Assembly (NCBI GenBank): GCA_015179125.1
Contig: WHVA01000087.1
Span: 186,001-250,000, forward strand
Length of the DNA: 64,000 bases
Direction of reading: 5' to 3'
Origin: Gautieria morchelliformis
Taxonomy: Eukaryota; Basidiomycota; Agaricomycetes; Gomphales; Gomphaceae
Shown here piece by piece: positions 33,114 to 43,508 of this stretch. The notes beneath the pieces are model-generated. The model was not told the origin of the DNA. It was given only the letters and a program-made list of their open reading frames with translations, and did no database searches. Every line of letters begins with the position of its first letter. The stretch's first letter is position 1. The translations under genes and the position numbers were made by a program.

Positions 33114-34754
33114 GACCCCCCAGGAGACCACCAACCCCATCCCACTCCAGACCAAGAACCTGACCCAGACCTGCCCCCGCTACCCACCGCCCGTGCTGCC
33201 CAACCCCGCCGGTCAGGGAGGATCACCTCTCAACCTGACTACTGACACCTCAATGATCCCTTCCTGAGACCAAGACCGCCGCCTGACCATGATGATCCAG
33301 GCCCCGAAGGGGGTGCAGCAGCCAAAGCATCATTTATCTGATGGATCATTAGACAAATATAAAAGCCGCTTAGTAGCGAAGGGGTACACGCAGTGACCAG
33401 GCATTGACTATGACGAGGTATTTGCCCCAACAGCGCGATGGGCAGCTCTACGCACCATTCTAGCTCAAGGAGCGCTTCAGGGAGTGTATATTGAATCTAT
33501 AGATATATCGAACGCTTACCTGAACGGTATACTCGGTGACGATGCCCAAATCTACATGGAACAGCCAGAAGGCTACAATCAGGGGGGTGCAGACTGGGTG
33601 TGCAAACTGAAGAGGGTGCTCTATGGTTTGAAACAGAGCAGGAGGCTCTGGTATGAGCGACTTGGGACGGCACTGGAAAGCATGAAGTTCAAGCGCCTCC
33701 AATCCGATCCAAGCATTTATATCTGGATGAACAATGATATCAAAGTCATTATACCAGTATTCATTGATGACTTAATGCTGGTATCAAATTCAAAGCCAGA
33801 ACTCGATTGAGTGAAGAGCGAACTAGCCAAAATCTTCAAATTAAAAGATCTAGGCGAAATAACATCATTACTGGGCGTGGAAGTCAACTACAATCAATCA
33901 CAAAGAACACTGAAACTCTCACAAAAGCAATATATTGGGGAAATCCTCAAGAGATTTCACATGTCAGACTGCCAACCCGTGACTACACTGATGTCCCCCG
34001 GCTTGAACCTAAGTGCCGCCATGGGCCAATCAACACCAGAGGAAGTAGAAGAGATGCAGAACACACCCTACCTTAATGCGGTAGGAGCATTGAACTACCT
34101 GGCCATCACAACCCACCCTGATATCGCCTACGCCGTCAGATGCCTTGCGCGGTTCAATTCGAACCCAGGCCCAACTCACTGGGCAGCCGTGAAGCACCTT
34201 CTACGGTACCTGAAAGGAACAATTGACTTAACACTCACGTTCACGCCAGATAACCCAACCGAAGCGTTCCGAACGTGGAATGATGCCGATCACGGAGAGA
34301 ACCCAGATAATGGTCGTTCAACCTCAGGGTTCCTCATCAAAATTGGAACTGGGGCGGTTAGCTGGGCTAGCAAGTTACAGAACATCGTCATGTTGTCCAC
34401 AACCGAAGTTGAGTTTGTCGCAGCAACGTTAGCTGGAACCGAAATTATCTGGTTACACACCTTTCTGGACGAACTCGGCTCGGCGATCAACAAACCATCC
34501 CATCTCCATATCGATAATCAATCCGCCCTCTCCGTTGCCAAGAATCCGGAGCACCACGGCCAGATGAAACATCTGGACCTGTGATAGTTTTGGTTGCGAG
34601 AGAAAGTCGCACAGATGCTCATCCTAGTAAATTACGTACCCACGAAAGATATGCCAGCGGACCTTCTAACGAAAGCACTACCCCGCGAGTCGGTTGAGCG
34701 CCATCGTCGTGCCATGGGACTTCTTTAGGGCAGATCGCCAGCATCAGGGGGGTG

Positions 34755-34898
34755 TGTTGCAGTGACACTCTCATGTGATGCGATCTCCTGATTAGTCAGA
34801 GTGCGGTACTATACAGTAGCCTGAGTTTGGAGGGAGAGCCTTACTCACTCTTCCCTCCGCACTCAGGTACGTACCTAGTATATCATCCTGTAGCCTTA
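34755..34898 (+). repeat. Copia-1 3' LTR, left part
   Basis: Starts TGTTGCAG after the polypurine tract. Compared with the 5' LTR it has an extra repeat: the block GCCTTACTCACTC..GCACTCAG is followed by a 26-bp spacer and a second start of the same block, into which the DNA transposon inserted. The LTR resumes at 37961 and ends at 38017. Confidence 0.85.
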
Positions 34899-37800
34899 AG
34901 GTAGAGGCAGCTAGGAACCGGCACCCCCTTACATAAGCCTGCAGCCCCTTTCGCAGACGGCCTATAAGAAATTACTCAACACAGATAATTTATATATTTT
35001 GCCTATAATCCATTCCTTAGATGTCAGGCTATCATTTGTTGCAAAGGATTTATTCAATTTCTCAAAAGTGGCAGAGGAGTTGCATTTACAAAATTGGAGT
35101 GCCAAAAAAATTATACTTTTATTTCTATGTAGTCTTGGAATGATTTGGAGCAACATTCAATTTTCCGAGGGGACACATTTTGCGCATCACGTGATGTCAC
35201 GTGACCTTGGCCAGCCCTCGTCAAAAACCACTTCCAGCCTCAAGCAAGAGGTCTAGCGTTTCCAGACTCGTTAGGCATCCTTGGAGATGCCACGTAGGTC
35301 AAAGGCAGCCCAAAACCGTGCCCAGAACCTGCTTAAACAGACCAAGTTATGCAAGACCACTGTAGCTGAGGTGCCGGACGAAGAGTTAACCTGGAATTCT
35401 CTCCCGGCACTGGGTGATGACGATTCAGATGGTGAGTGGGGGGCTGGAGATGATGAAATCATTGTAAAGTTGCAGGTTCTGGAAAGTGAAGGGCTGGTTG
35501 AGTGGGATGACAAAGATATGGAGGATGACGAAGAGGAGGCTGTGGCAGAGATCCAGGATGACGCAGCGCTCCTGCTCTTCATCAAAACACTTCAGGATGC
35601 ACATGCTGCTGCTGCTGCTGCGGAAATTGAGAAGGAGGCTGGTAGAAAGTGAAAGAAACACTACACAAGGAATTCTCTACGCACAAAACAGCACTGGGCT
35701 GCCAAACGATGCCAATTGAGGAAACCAGGGGAGAATGTTTTTATTTCAGACTTTTTCAGTAAGAGAACGGAAGTGGCAGAAAAGAATGCTACATACTCTT
35801 TAGGTCACGAGTCTTTGGAAGAGAAACCAGAGGTACACGCTCTGAATTCTCCTGTTTCAGTAGCGCCAGTTTCACAGAATGTAAGTAGCTAGTACATCAG
35901 GGCCTCAAAGACTGACTCTGTCATCAGACCATAGAGGAATCTTCCCTGTCTGTGGAAACCTCACCTGCCAGTGATGTGTGGGCTGAAAATACTTCAGCCC
36001 TCCCAGCCAGCAATATTGCAGAACTGCTGGTGGATTTACGAGATGGCACTCATGAAAATGGAACAGATCGAGCACTAGGTACATTAAATTGGTGTGATTT
36101 CCCAGCTCTTCGTCGCACAAGAGCCAAGCTCACAATCAAAAGCAAGGATAGCAAACTCAATGTTTTCTTTAGAGCATGGGTAACATCAATGGTAGTGACA
36201 CTGAACCTTTTGCTAGACCCTGAGCTCTCGTTCACCTGGAGAGAGGCTTCACTTTTAGCAGCCAAGGCAGCAGGGCGTGGTGTCAAGCATGCTCGGAATG
36301 TCTGAGCGTGGCTCTATGGTTATCTGCGCACCGGAAAACTCCCCCATCATCGATATGGACAATACCATTCCTCTGTGCTCGAAGATGAGGATCTGAAGCA
36401 GCTGATCCAGCTACATCTTCAGTCTATGGCAAAGGATGGTTATGTCAAAGCACAGGACATTGTTGACTTTATGGACACAAAAGAGATGCAGGATCACCTT
36501 GGCACAAAAACCGGTATCTCAGTTCGCACCGCCCAATGCTGGCTACACAAGTTAGACTGGCAGTATGGGAGGAAACAGAACGGGATGTATCTTGATGGTC
36601 ATGAGAGAGGGGATGTGGTTGATTACCGCAAAGCATTTCTGCAATGCTGGACTCAATATGAGAAGAGAATGGTTACCTATGATAAGGAAGGGACAGTGAT
36701 ATCCACCCCTGTTGGCTTCTCTATTCCTGGAGGCCGTTTTCGGATTATCCTTGTCACTCACGATGAGTCCACATTTTATGCTAACGATCACCGAAAAACA
36801 AAATGGACACACTCTGCAGAGAAGGCAACACCAGAGCGAAAAGGTGATGGACCATCACTCATGGTCTCTGATTTTCTCACTCCAGAATGGGGTTGGCTCA
36901 AAGATAATAATGAGTGAGTTAACAGCACATTACAACTTAATACAAACATTTACTTAGATACAATAGCGCAGCCCGCGTTGTTTTTAAAGCTGGAAAAAGC
37001 GGCGATGGCTGGTTTACTGCAGAAGATTTACTGCAGCAGGTTGAAACTGCAGTAGACATTTTTGAATCCAAAACGAACAGCACTGCGACTGGCTTATTCA
37101 TGTTCGACAATGCACCTAGTCATCAGAAGCGGGCCGCAGATGCATTATCTGCTTGGAAGATGGTCAAAGGACCACGTGATAAATGGACACACCATAAAGA
37201 CGGTCCAAAAATGCATCCTGGAATTTTCGCAGATGGAACGTCACAAGACCTGTATTACCCAGACAATCACCCAGAACTGCCTGGGTGGTTCAAAGGAATG
37301 CAGCAGATCATCGAAGAACATGGTATGTGGCCAGCAGCAGGTCTCCGAGCGCAGTGTGAAGGGTTCAAGTGCAAGAACGGTGATACAGCCTGTTGTTGCT
37401 GGCGGCTTCTTTTCAGACAGCCAGACTTCTGGTCTCAGAAGTCGCAACTCAAGGAGTATATTACTTCTCGAGGCCACATCTGTGATTTTTATCCTAAGTT
37501 TCATTGTGAGTTGAATTTCATAGAGCAGTATTGGGGAGCTGCAAAACTGCGCTACTGGTCTTCCCCTCAGACAGCTGATATTGATGAGATGGAGAAAAAT
37601 ATGCTTGCTTGCCTGGATGATATTCCGAAAACACAGATCCTCCGGTACATCTCAGTTTCTATCTTTTTTGTCTTCGTTGACTTTGTGCCACAGCTACGCA
37701 AATCGTTCCGCGGGATTTATTGATGCCTACCAAAAAGGGTTAACAGGTTCTCAAGCCGTGTGGGCTAACCGGCGCTATCACGGGCACCGCATCCTTCCGG

Positions 37801-37958
37801 GAACTATCCTAGAGGAACTAGAGAAGGCTGGGAAGAAATAGATATTTTATAATCTGAATATACATTGCTAAATAAAAAATCAAGTTTTCCCGACCTCAGA
37901 TTTTGCGCTCACGTGATGTAGGCGTCCACCTTACGTAAAGGTGCCAGTTCCTAGCCCT
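34899..37958 (+). mobile_element. Tc1/mariner-like (IS630 superfamily) DNA transposon in the Copia-1 3' LTR, TA TSD
   Basis: The 3.06-kb element has inverted ends AGG..GCTAGGAACCGGCACC (left) and AGGGCTAGGAACTGGCACC (right, reverse complement); the left end has about 8 extra bases. It is bounded by TA at 34897-34898 and 37959-37960, as expected for this superfamily. Subterminal TCACGTGATGT words occur near both ends. It carries one transposase gene. Confidence 0.85.
35287..37841 (+). pseudogene. Tc1/mariner-like DDE transposase, multi-exon, one in-frame stop
   Basis: A transposase of the kind common in mushrooms, which cuts and rejoins element ends. The acidic N-terminus starts MPRRSKAAQNRAQNLLKQT. 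The middle contains a helix-turn-helix-like TGISVRTAQCWLHKLDWQ. The catalytic triad is visible as THDESTFYA (D1), LFMFDNAPSHQKRAA (D2) and CELNFIEQYWGAAK (E). Between D2 and E is a Cys cluster (QCEGFKC..DTACCCW). Likely introns are at about 36912-36960 and about 37645-37695. One in-frame TGA lies at 36302-36304 within the linker (HARNV-stop-AWLYGYL). The N-terminal part between 35.65 and 35.95 kb also needs splicing I cannot fully place. The copy is probably inactive but not old. Confidence 0.8.
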
Positions 37959-38022
37959 TACTCACTCTTCCCTCCGCACTCAGTACGGAGATATATATAT
38001 AGTTACTGCGCTTGACAAGTTT

Positions 38023-38429
38023 TGGATAAGGTTGAGATTCTCCATCTCCGAATGTGACGATATAGGACAGCCATGTGGCGTCCTAATCCTCACATGCGGA
38101 GATGGACTAGATGCACGCCGTGGTTCAACTGAGGTACACGAATAAAAAGTGACAGTAACATGCGTGAATTTGCCATCGACATCATCCTGTTCGATGGTAG
38201 GTTCCCCACATACGTTTTGCCGTTTCGAATGAGACTGTAATTAGCATCTGGGACATGCAGATGAACCGAATATGTACAAGTATGCATGTGGGGCCTGCTC
38301 AAGCTAGAGGCTTGTCTATTATATACAGTCCAAGCCCACTCCAGATGAATCACGAGAACTATGTAAACTATAATCATACATATATACATCATGATTACAC
38401 ATACGACATCACTGCATTGAGTAGTTAAT
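38023..38429. other. No gene supported; host flank between Copia-1 and Helitron
   Basis: This is unique-looking sequence after the copia target duplication. No frame, RNA or terminal repeat is recognised. Confidence 0.5.
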
Positions 38430-38747
38430 TCCTATAGGTGAAAGCGGCTCGGTGGGTTGTGGGCGTCGAGCTTATGTCAGGTTTTAGGTCAGCCTTAGTC
38501 AGCTGGCCAATCGGATGCGAGCGGCGCAGCCGCGAGCCAAGAACGCTGCGCAGCATGGTCACGTGACCGTTTGCGTTCCAAATTAAGGCGCAGCCGCCCG
38601 CGAGCATAGAACGCTGCGCAGCGGTCACGTGACCCGTTCGCGACCAGAGCGCGCATACGCGAGCGTGGTCCGTGCACGACACGCGCGCGCGGTATAACGG
38701 CCGAATGGTAAGGAGGGAACGCCAGGAACCTGCCCAACCGCTGATTC

Positions 38748-38870
38748 CTCTGTCTGCTGTCTGCTATGTGCTCTGTCTGCTCTGTCCTCTGTGCTGTCTG
38801 CTATGTGCTCTGTCCGCTGTCTGCTCTGTGCTCTGCTGTCTGCTCTGGGTGCTGTCTCCTCCTTTAGCTG
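38748..38870 (+). repeat. CTGTCTGCT/CTGTGCTCTG microsatellite-like tract
   Basis: Irregular repetition of CTGTCTGCT, CTCTGTCTGCT and GTGCTCTG. Simple-sequence DNA with no coding value. Confidence 0.7.
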
Positions 38871-40079
38871 GCTGCCTGTCTATTGCTTTGCTGGCTTTCT
38901 ATTGGTAGGTAATATGTTTTGTTTAATGCATTGCCATGTATTTTATTTTATTTGTGTTTGTAATTTTATTAGTTCTTTTTTTTTTCATCATAGTATTGTC
39001 ACATGTGTATTATATTTTGGTGATTTCTTTTGAAAATAGATTTAAATACCTTCCAAAGACTGCTGAAAAAAATGTATTTTAATATCAATATTTTTCAGGT
39101 TTTTTTCAAAAATAGACATCAATAAGTTCCCTCTAAAATTAATGAGATTCTGCTTTTAAATGTGGTTTGTTTTATTGTTTTATTTACTGTAAAGCCACTT
39201 ACCAGCCACTCCTCTCTGGCTATACTGGTGGCCGGCTTACTATGGCTTTGGCTGGGCTCTGGGTTTCTCTGTGAGTCTCAGGGCTTCTCTGGCTTTGGCT
39301 GGGCATTAATAACAGCCTCTGCTTCAACGTACTGTACTTTTTTGACATTTTTTCGCAGATAGATGTCAATAAATTATCCTGACTTTGTGAAAATTGTCAG
39401 CTTAAATGTACAGTGCATTTTTTTGACATTTTTCAAAAATAGATAATCTTGACTCTGCTAAAATTAATAACAACTTCAGCTTAAATGTACTGAACATTTA
39501 TTTTGACATTTTTTGAAAAATAGATAATCCTGACTTTGCTAAAATTAATGACAGCAGCTGCTTAAATATGGCTTCCTTTACTATTTTATTTATGTCTGTA
39601 TATGTCACAAAATAGATATTGATACATGTCCCTGAGTTTGCGAAAAGTTAATGATAAGTAACAACCCCTGCTCGCTTCACTTTGAAGTGTTATTTCGTTA
39701 TTTCATTGCCTTGCCATGATGGGAAGGACCGGGAGGAGTCTGCACATTAACTCGAGTGCAGGAGATGTAGGGAAAAGAACTTGATAGTGAGGACACTGTT
39801 AACTCACTCAACCGGACTCAACAATGTGAGTGAATGGGCTAAAACCAATGATTTGTTGTAGCTAAAGTCCTAGCTACTTATACAGTGGTGAACAGGGGTA
39901 AACCCCTATGGAACATTGGATTAGGAGTGCATACATCACTAATGATGTCAATGATGATGCTGTGTGCCCCTAGGTGGATAATCCATTGATGATGGTGTAT
40001 GCCCCTAGGAGGATAATCCATTGATGATGATGCATGCCCCTAGGAAATACCCCTCTAGAATCCAATAACATGAAGCCCT

Positions 40080-40740
40080 TGGGGATATGCTACACATGCC
40101 ATTGGGACATGCTATGCATGCTATACTTGAGGGGCATGCTACACACACTAACATGCATGCTATGCATGGGGACACACACGCTATGCTTGGGGACACCCAT
40201 GTTATGCGTGGAGACACACATGTTATGCATGGGGACAAGCATGCTATGCATGGGGATGTGCACACTATATGTGGGGACACACTATGCTTGGGGGACATGG
40301 TACAAACAAGGGACACACTACAGGGGAATACACTACAAACACGGGACATTCTACACATGCTATACTTGGGGGACATGCTACAAACAAAGGACATGCTATG
40401 CACACTATACTTGGGGGACATGTTATGCATTGGGGACACACTTTGCACACTATACTTGAGGGGGATGCTACACACACTACATGGAGGGACATGCTATGTT
40501 TGGGGACATGCTACAAACCAGGGACATGCTATGCATGTGGGACACGCCATGCACACTGTACTTGGGGATATGCAACATGTGGAGACACACTATGCATGGA
40601 GGACATGCTACACACACTATACTTGGGGACATGTTATATGTGGGCCAGGGACACAATAAGCATGCTATATTTGAGGCTATGCATGGAGGACATGCTATGC
40701 ACGCTATACTTGGGCACATGCAGATATGTGTAGAGACATT
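40080..40740 (+). repeat. Minisatellite of GGGGACATGCTATGCAT..ATACTTG units inside Helitron
   Basis: Units of about 25-35 bp built from GGGGACATGCTA, TGCATG and ACACTATACTTGG repeat imperfectly some 20 times. Long open frames in several registers (His/Met/Thr/Leu/Gly-rich) arise only because the unit lacks stops. Confidence 0.8.
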
Positions 40741-40879
40741 ACCTATCTTGATGTGTTACTTATAGCTACTTTCAATTGCAATGAGATGTGTTTTACTTAT
40801 CCCAAGTTTGATTTACCCAATGCGTTTGACCTACACCCCCGTGTGAAGCATGGGTATCCACCTAGAGGTAAGGGTTCAA

Positions 40880-42245
40880 CAATCGAGTTAAGTTGGATAT
40901 CAGAAATCGAGTTGGAAGGCAGAGGTCAGAGAGACAGAGGCCTTGCAAGTACTTGCTGTGGTAAGAACAGGAAACAGTGCAAAGAGAGTCACATATCAAA
41001 GTCAATTATCTGATTGCAGAACAGAGGTACACATGACTGGGTTTTATACAAAGAGCTGAGACAACATGTCAGAAGGTAGAGGTAAGCAATTCCAGTGCAA
41101 GCAAAAGTAACTAGGATAAATGGAGTAAGTAACTAATACAGAACAAGAGGAACTACAAGGGGGTGCCGGGTAGAACTAAGAACAATCAATAGGCAAAAGA
41201 ACAAGGGGAATGTGGGTCTAATTGATTGTTACGTATCGGAATTCCCGGAGGTCGGAACTGGACGGGACAACAGCTTCAACTTATGTGTTGCACCCCTGAT
41301 GAACTACCATCCTAAGTATTTCGGGATTGACTTGCAGATATCGGAGAAGGCAGAAGTCGGGAACAGAGTACTGAGAGTCGAGGTTCGAGGGTCGGAGAAC
41401 AAAGGTCAGAAGAGGCGGAAGAGGCGGAGGACACAGGGTCGGGAGCGGAAGGAGACAAGACTAGCAAAACTCGCTGTGCTAAGAACAGGAGACAGTGCGA
41501 AGGGAATCACGTATCGAAGTTGATTATCTGATTGCAGGAACGGAGACATACATGAGGGGGTTTATACAAAGAGCTGAAGCAACAGGCAATGGTATGGTAC
41601 TAAGCAAATTCTGGAGAGTGCAGGAATCGGATAGACATACAGGGCAAGTAACTAATGCGGAACAATGGGATGACAAGGGGGGTGCAGGGTAGGGTAAGTA
41701 CAATGGCAAAGAACAAGGCGAGTATGTACAATAGGCCTCGGAAGAAACGGAATTACGGAAATGGTATCTTGCTGTGTTCAGGGTCGAGTACGGGGGCCGG
41801 TATCTGGAGGTGGCCAGGGGTACTGAAATCACATATTTTATTTTTCATCCTTAAATTAAATTTTGTATTTAAAACTTAAAAGGGTTTAAAAATAAGAATA
41901 AATTACCAAGGGTCGAGGTAGAGGGTTGCAGATGGTGCAGATGTTGCGGAATAGAGTTGGAGGTGGTGCGGAGGCGGTGCAGAGGTGGTGCGGAGGATAT
42001 GCGGATATGGCGGAGATGGTTGAGCGGAACAGTTGTAACATTGATAGTGGAACAAATGGATCTCCTGATGCTCTGGACTTGCTATGCTAAGGCTCAAGTA
42101 GGGAAGGCCGGTGAATAGAGTCAAAAGGGGAAGTATGTGAATAGTAAAGAACAAGGGGATCAAAAGGTCAAAGTGTGGACATTGCGGAATAGAGCCAGAG
42201 GAGGCATGGGGGTACCAGAGTTGGTCGAGCAGCATGGTCATAACA
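40880..42245 (+). mobile_element. Older LTR copy (family LTR-T), interrupted by the younger copy at 41227-42040
   Basis: The stretch 40950-41200 matches 41473-41720 (shared AAGAACAGG, ATTATCTGATTGCAG, TTATACAAAGAGCTGA). The stretch 42170-42245 resembles the last part of the 41227-42040 LTR (GCGGAATAGAG, TCATAACA). So an older, degraded LTR of the same family seems to surround the young one. Its left end cannot be placed precisely. Confidence 0.5.
41227..42040 (+). mobile_element. Solo LTR of 814 bp (family LTR-T), TSD TTGAT
   Basis: Starts TGTTACGTATCGG and ends ACAGTTGTAACA (inverted TGTTAC ends), flanked by TTGAT at 41222-41226 and 42041-42045. There is no coding region. It lies within an older relative of itself. 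Confidence 0.8.
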
Positions 42246-42420
42246 TTACCTACCTTCAATCAATAAGATGTGTTTTACTTATCTGAATGAAATTTTCTTA
42301 TCTGAATGTGTTTGACTTATCCCAAGTTTGATTTACCCAAGGCGTTTGACCTTGCTGATATGTTTGACCTTACCGAGGCGTTTGACTTGCACCCCCGCGT
42401 GAAGCGCGGGTATCCACCTA
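42243..42420 (+). mobile_element. Helitron 3' end fragment: hairpin and CTAG terminus
   Basis: About 180 bp matching 40737-40865 (TTACTTATCCCAAGTTTGATT, GCGTTTGAC). It ends with a perfect 6-bp stem CCCGCG-TGAAG-CGCGGG and TATCCACCTAG, a CTRR-type Helitron end. It abuts the TC start of the next Helitron at 42421 without any base between. Confidence 0.75.
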
Positions 42421-42689
42421 GTCTAAGAGTGAAACGCTGGGGGTGGGTGGTTGTGGGCGGTGCTTATGTCAGGTTTTAGGTCAGCATTGGTCAGCTGGCC
42501 AATCGGACGCGAGCGGCGCAGCCGCGAGCCAAGAACGCTGCGCAGCAGCACCGGTTCAAGCGCCCAACTGGCCACATCCGGCGACCGGTCGCTGCTTCAG
42601 ACCGAGCGGTCTGCCGTTCCTCCGCAGGAACGCACAGCTGTGCAGCGTGCTGGCTCTCTCTCTCTCTCTCTGCCACTGGCTATCTCTCT

Positions 42690-43380
42690 CCTCTTGCTGG
42701 CTTTCTCTGTCTGTGCCTTCCAGGCTCTCATCACTGCACCTGGTGGGTTTTCTTTGCCATTGATTGTTGCTTTTTTATCTTCTTTTTTATCTTCTTTTTT
42801 ATTGCTAATATTTTCGCTTTTTTATTCATTTTCTGACTGCTTTTCAGCATAGGTTGCTCCTCTCACTGCCTCCCCATCCTTCCTGGCTCTCATCACTGCC
42901 CCTGGTGTGTTTTCCTTGCCATTGATTTTCGCTTTTTTATGTTCTTTTTTATTGTTGTTATTTTCGCTTTTTTAGTCATTTTCTGACTGCTTTTCAGCAT
43001 AGGTTGCTCCTCTCACTGCCTCCCCATCATTCCTGGCTCTCATCACTGCCCCTGGTGTGTTTTCCTTGCCATTGATTTTCGCTTTTTTATGTTCTTTTTT
43101 ATTGTTGTTATTTTCGCTTTTTTAGTCATTTTCTGACTGCTTTTCAGCATAGGTTGCCCCTCTCACTGCCTCCCCATCCTTCCTGGCTCTCATCACTGCC
43201 CCTGGTGTGTTTTCCTTGCCATTGATTTTCGCTTTTTTATGTTCTTTTTTATTGTTGTTATTTTCGCTTTTTTAGTCATTTTCTGACTGCTTTTCAGCAT
43301 AGGTTGCCCCTCTCACTGCCTCCCCATCATTCCTGGCTCTCATCCCTTCCCCTGGTGGGTTTTCCTTGCCATTGATGGTT
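42690..43380 (+). repeat. 150-bp tandem repeat, about 4.5 copies, upstream of Helitron Rep
   Basis: CATTTTCTGACTGCTTTTCA starts at 42827, 42977, 43127 and 43277, an exact 150-bp period. Units contain TTCCTGGCTCTCATCACTGC and TCGCTTTTTTA. The copies are nearly identical, so the array is recent. No open frame is involved. Confidence 0.9.
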
Positions 43381-43508
43381 GTTTTTGAGGTTAATTTTGT
43401 TTCTGTTTCTATGTTAAAGAGAAATCAATAAATAAATTCTTCTGAGTTTGCCTTGGTCTGTGTGCAATGTAAGTCTGATATTGGCAGCTGTATTGTCTCA
43501 CTACTCTT

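Larger units (their letters stand above)
28584..38017 (+). mobile_element. Copia-1: Ty1/copia LTR retrotransposon with three nested insertions, TSD AGTTT
   Basis: The ends are TGTTGCAG..CTTGACA, with AGTTT at 28579-28583 and 38018-38022. The 5' LTR is 28584-28729. It is followed at 28730 by GGTTATGGGCCCCGCGC, which resembles the copia-type site primed by an internal part of initiator Met tRNA. Parts in order: gag with a CCHC knuckle (about 28.8-30.1 kb), protease with DTGATSHMT, integrase (about 30.5-31.5 kb), RT and RNase H (about 33.2-34.6 kb), a polypurine tract GGGGGGTG, then the 3' LTR. Nested inside are a gypsy solo LTR, a 1.5-kb solo LTR and a Tc1/mariner-like transposon. The copia coding region is broken apart from the insertions, with several breaks. 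It is older than the three elements inside it. Confidence 0.9.
38430..40865 (+). mobile_element. Non-autonomous Helitron-like element (5' TC end, 3' hairpin and CTAG)
   Basis: The 5' end TCCTATAGGTGAAAGCGG and the next 120 bp match the 5' end of the Helitron at 42421. Shared words are CTTATGTCAGGTTTTAGGTC and GGCGCAGCCGCGAGCCAAGA. The 3' end has a short GC hairpin (CCCCGTGTGAAGCATGGG) followed by TATCCACCTAG, matching the 3' end at 42420. No Rep or helicase is encoded. Inside are CT-rich sequence, AT-rich sequence with several TTTTTGACATTTTT-like words (39.1-39.6 kb) and a minisatellite. The flanking bases are not the expected A and T, so the limits may not belong to one insertion. Confidence 0.6.

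Noticed and set aside
34838-37986. 27-bp direct repeats as the target duplication of the DNA transposon
   Set aside because: A TA duplication and inverted ends fit the transposon exactly; the longer repeat is an older duplication within the LTR.
40034-40733. Overlapping open frames of 140-190 codons
   Set aside because: Produced by the stop-free minisatellite unit; His/Met/Thr-rich and present in several frames and both strands.
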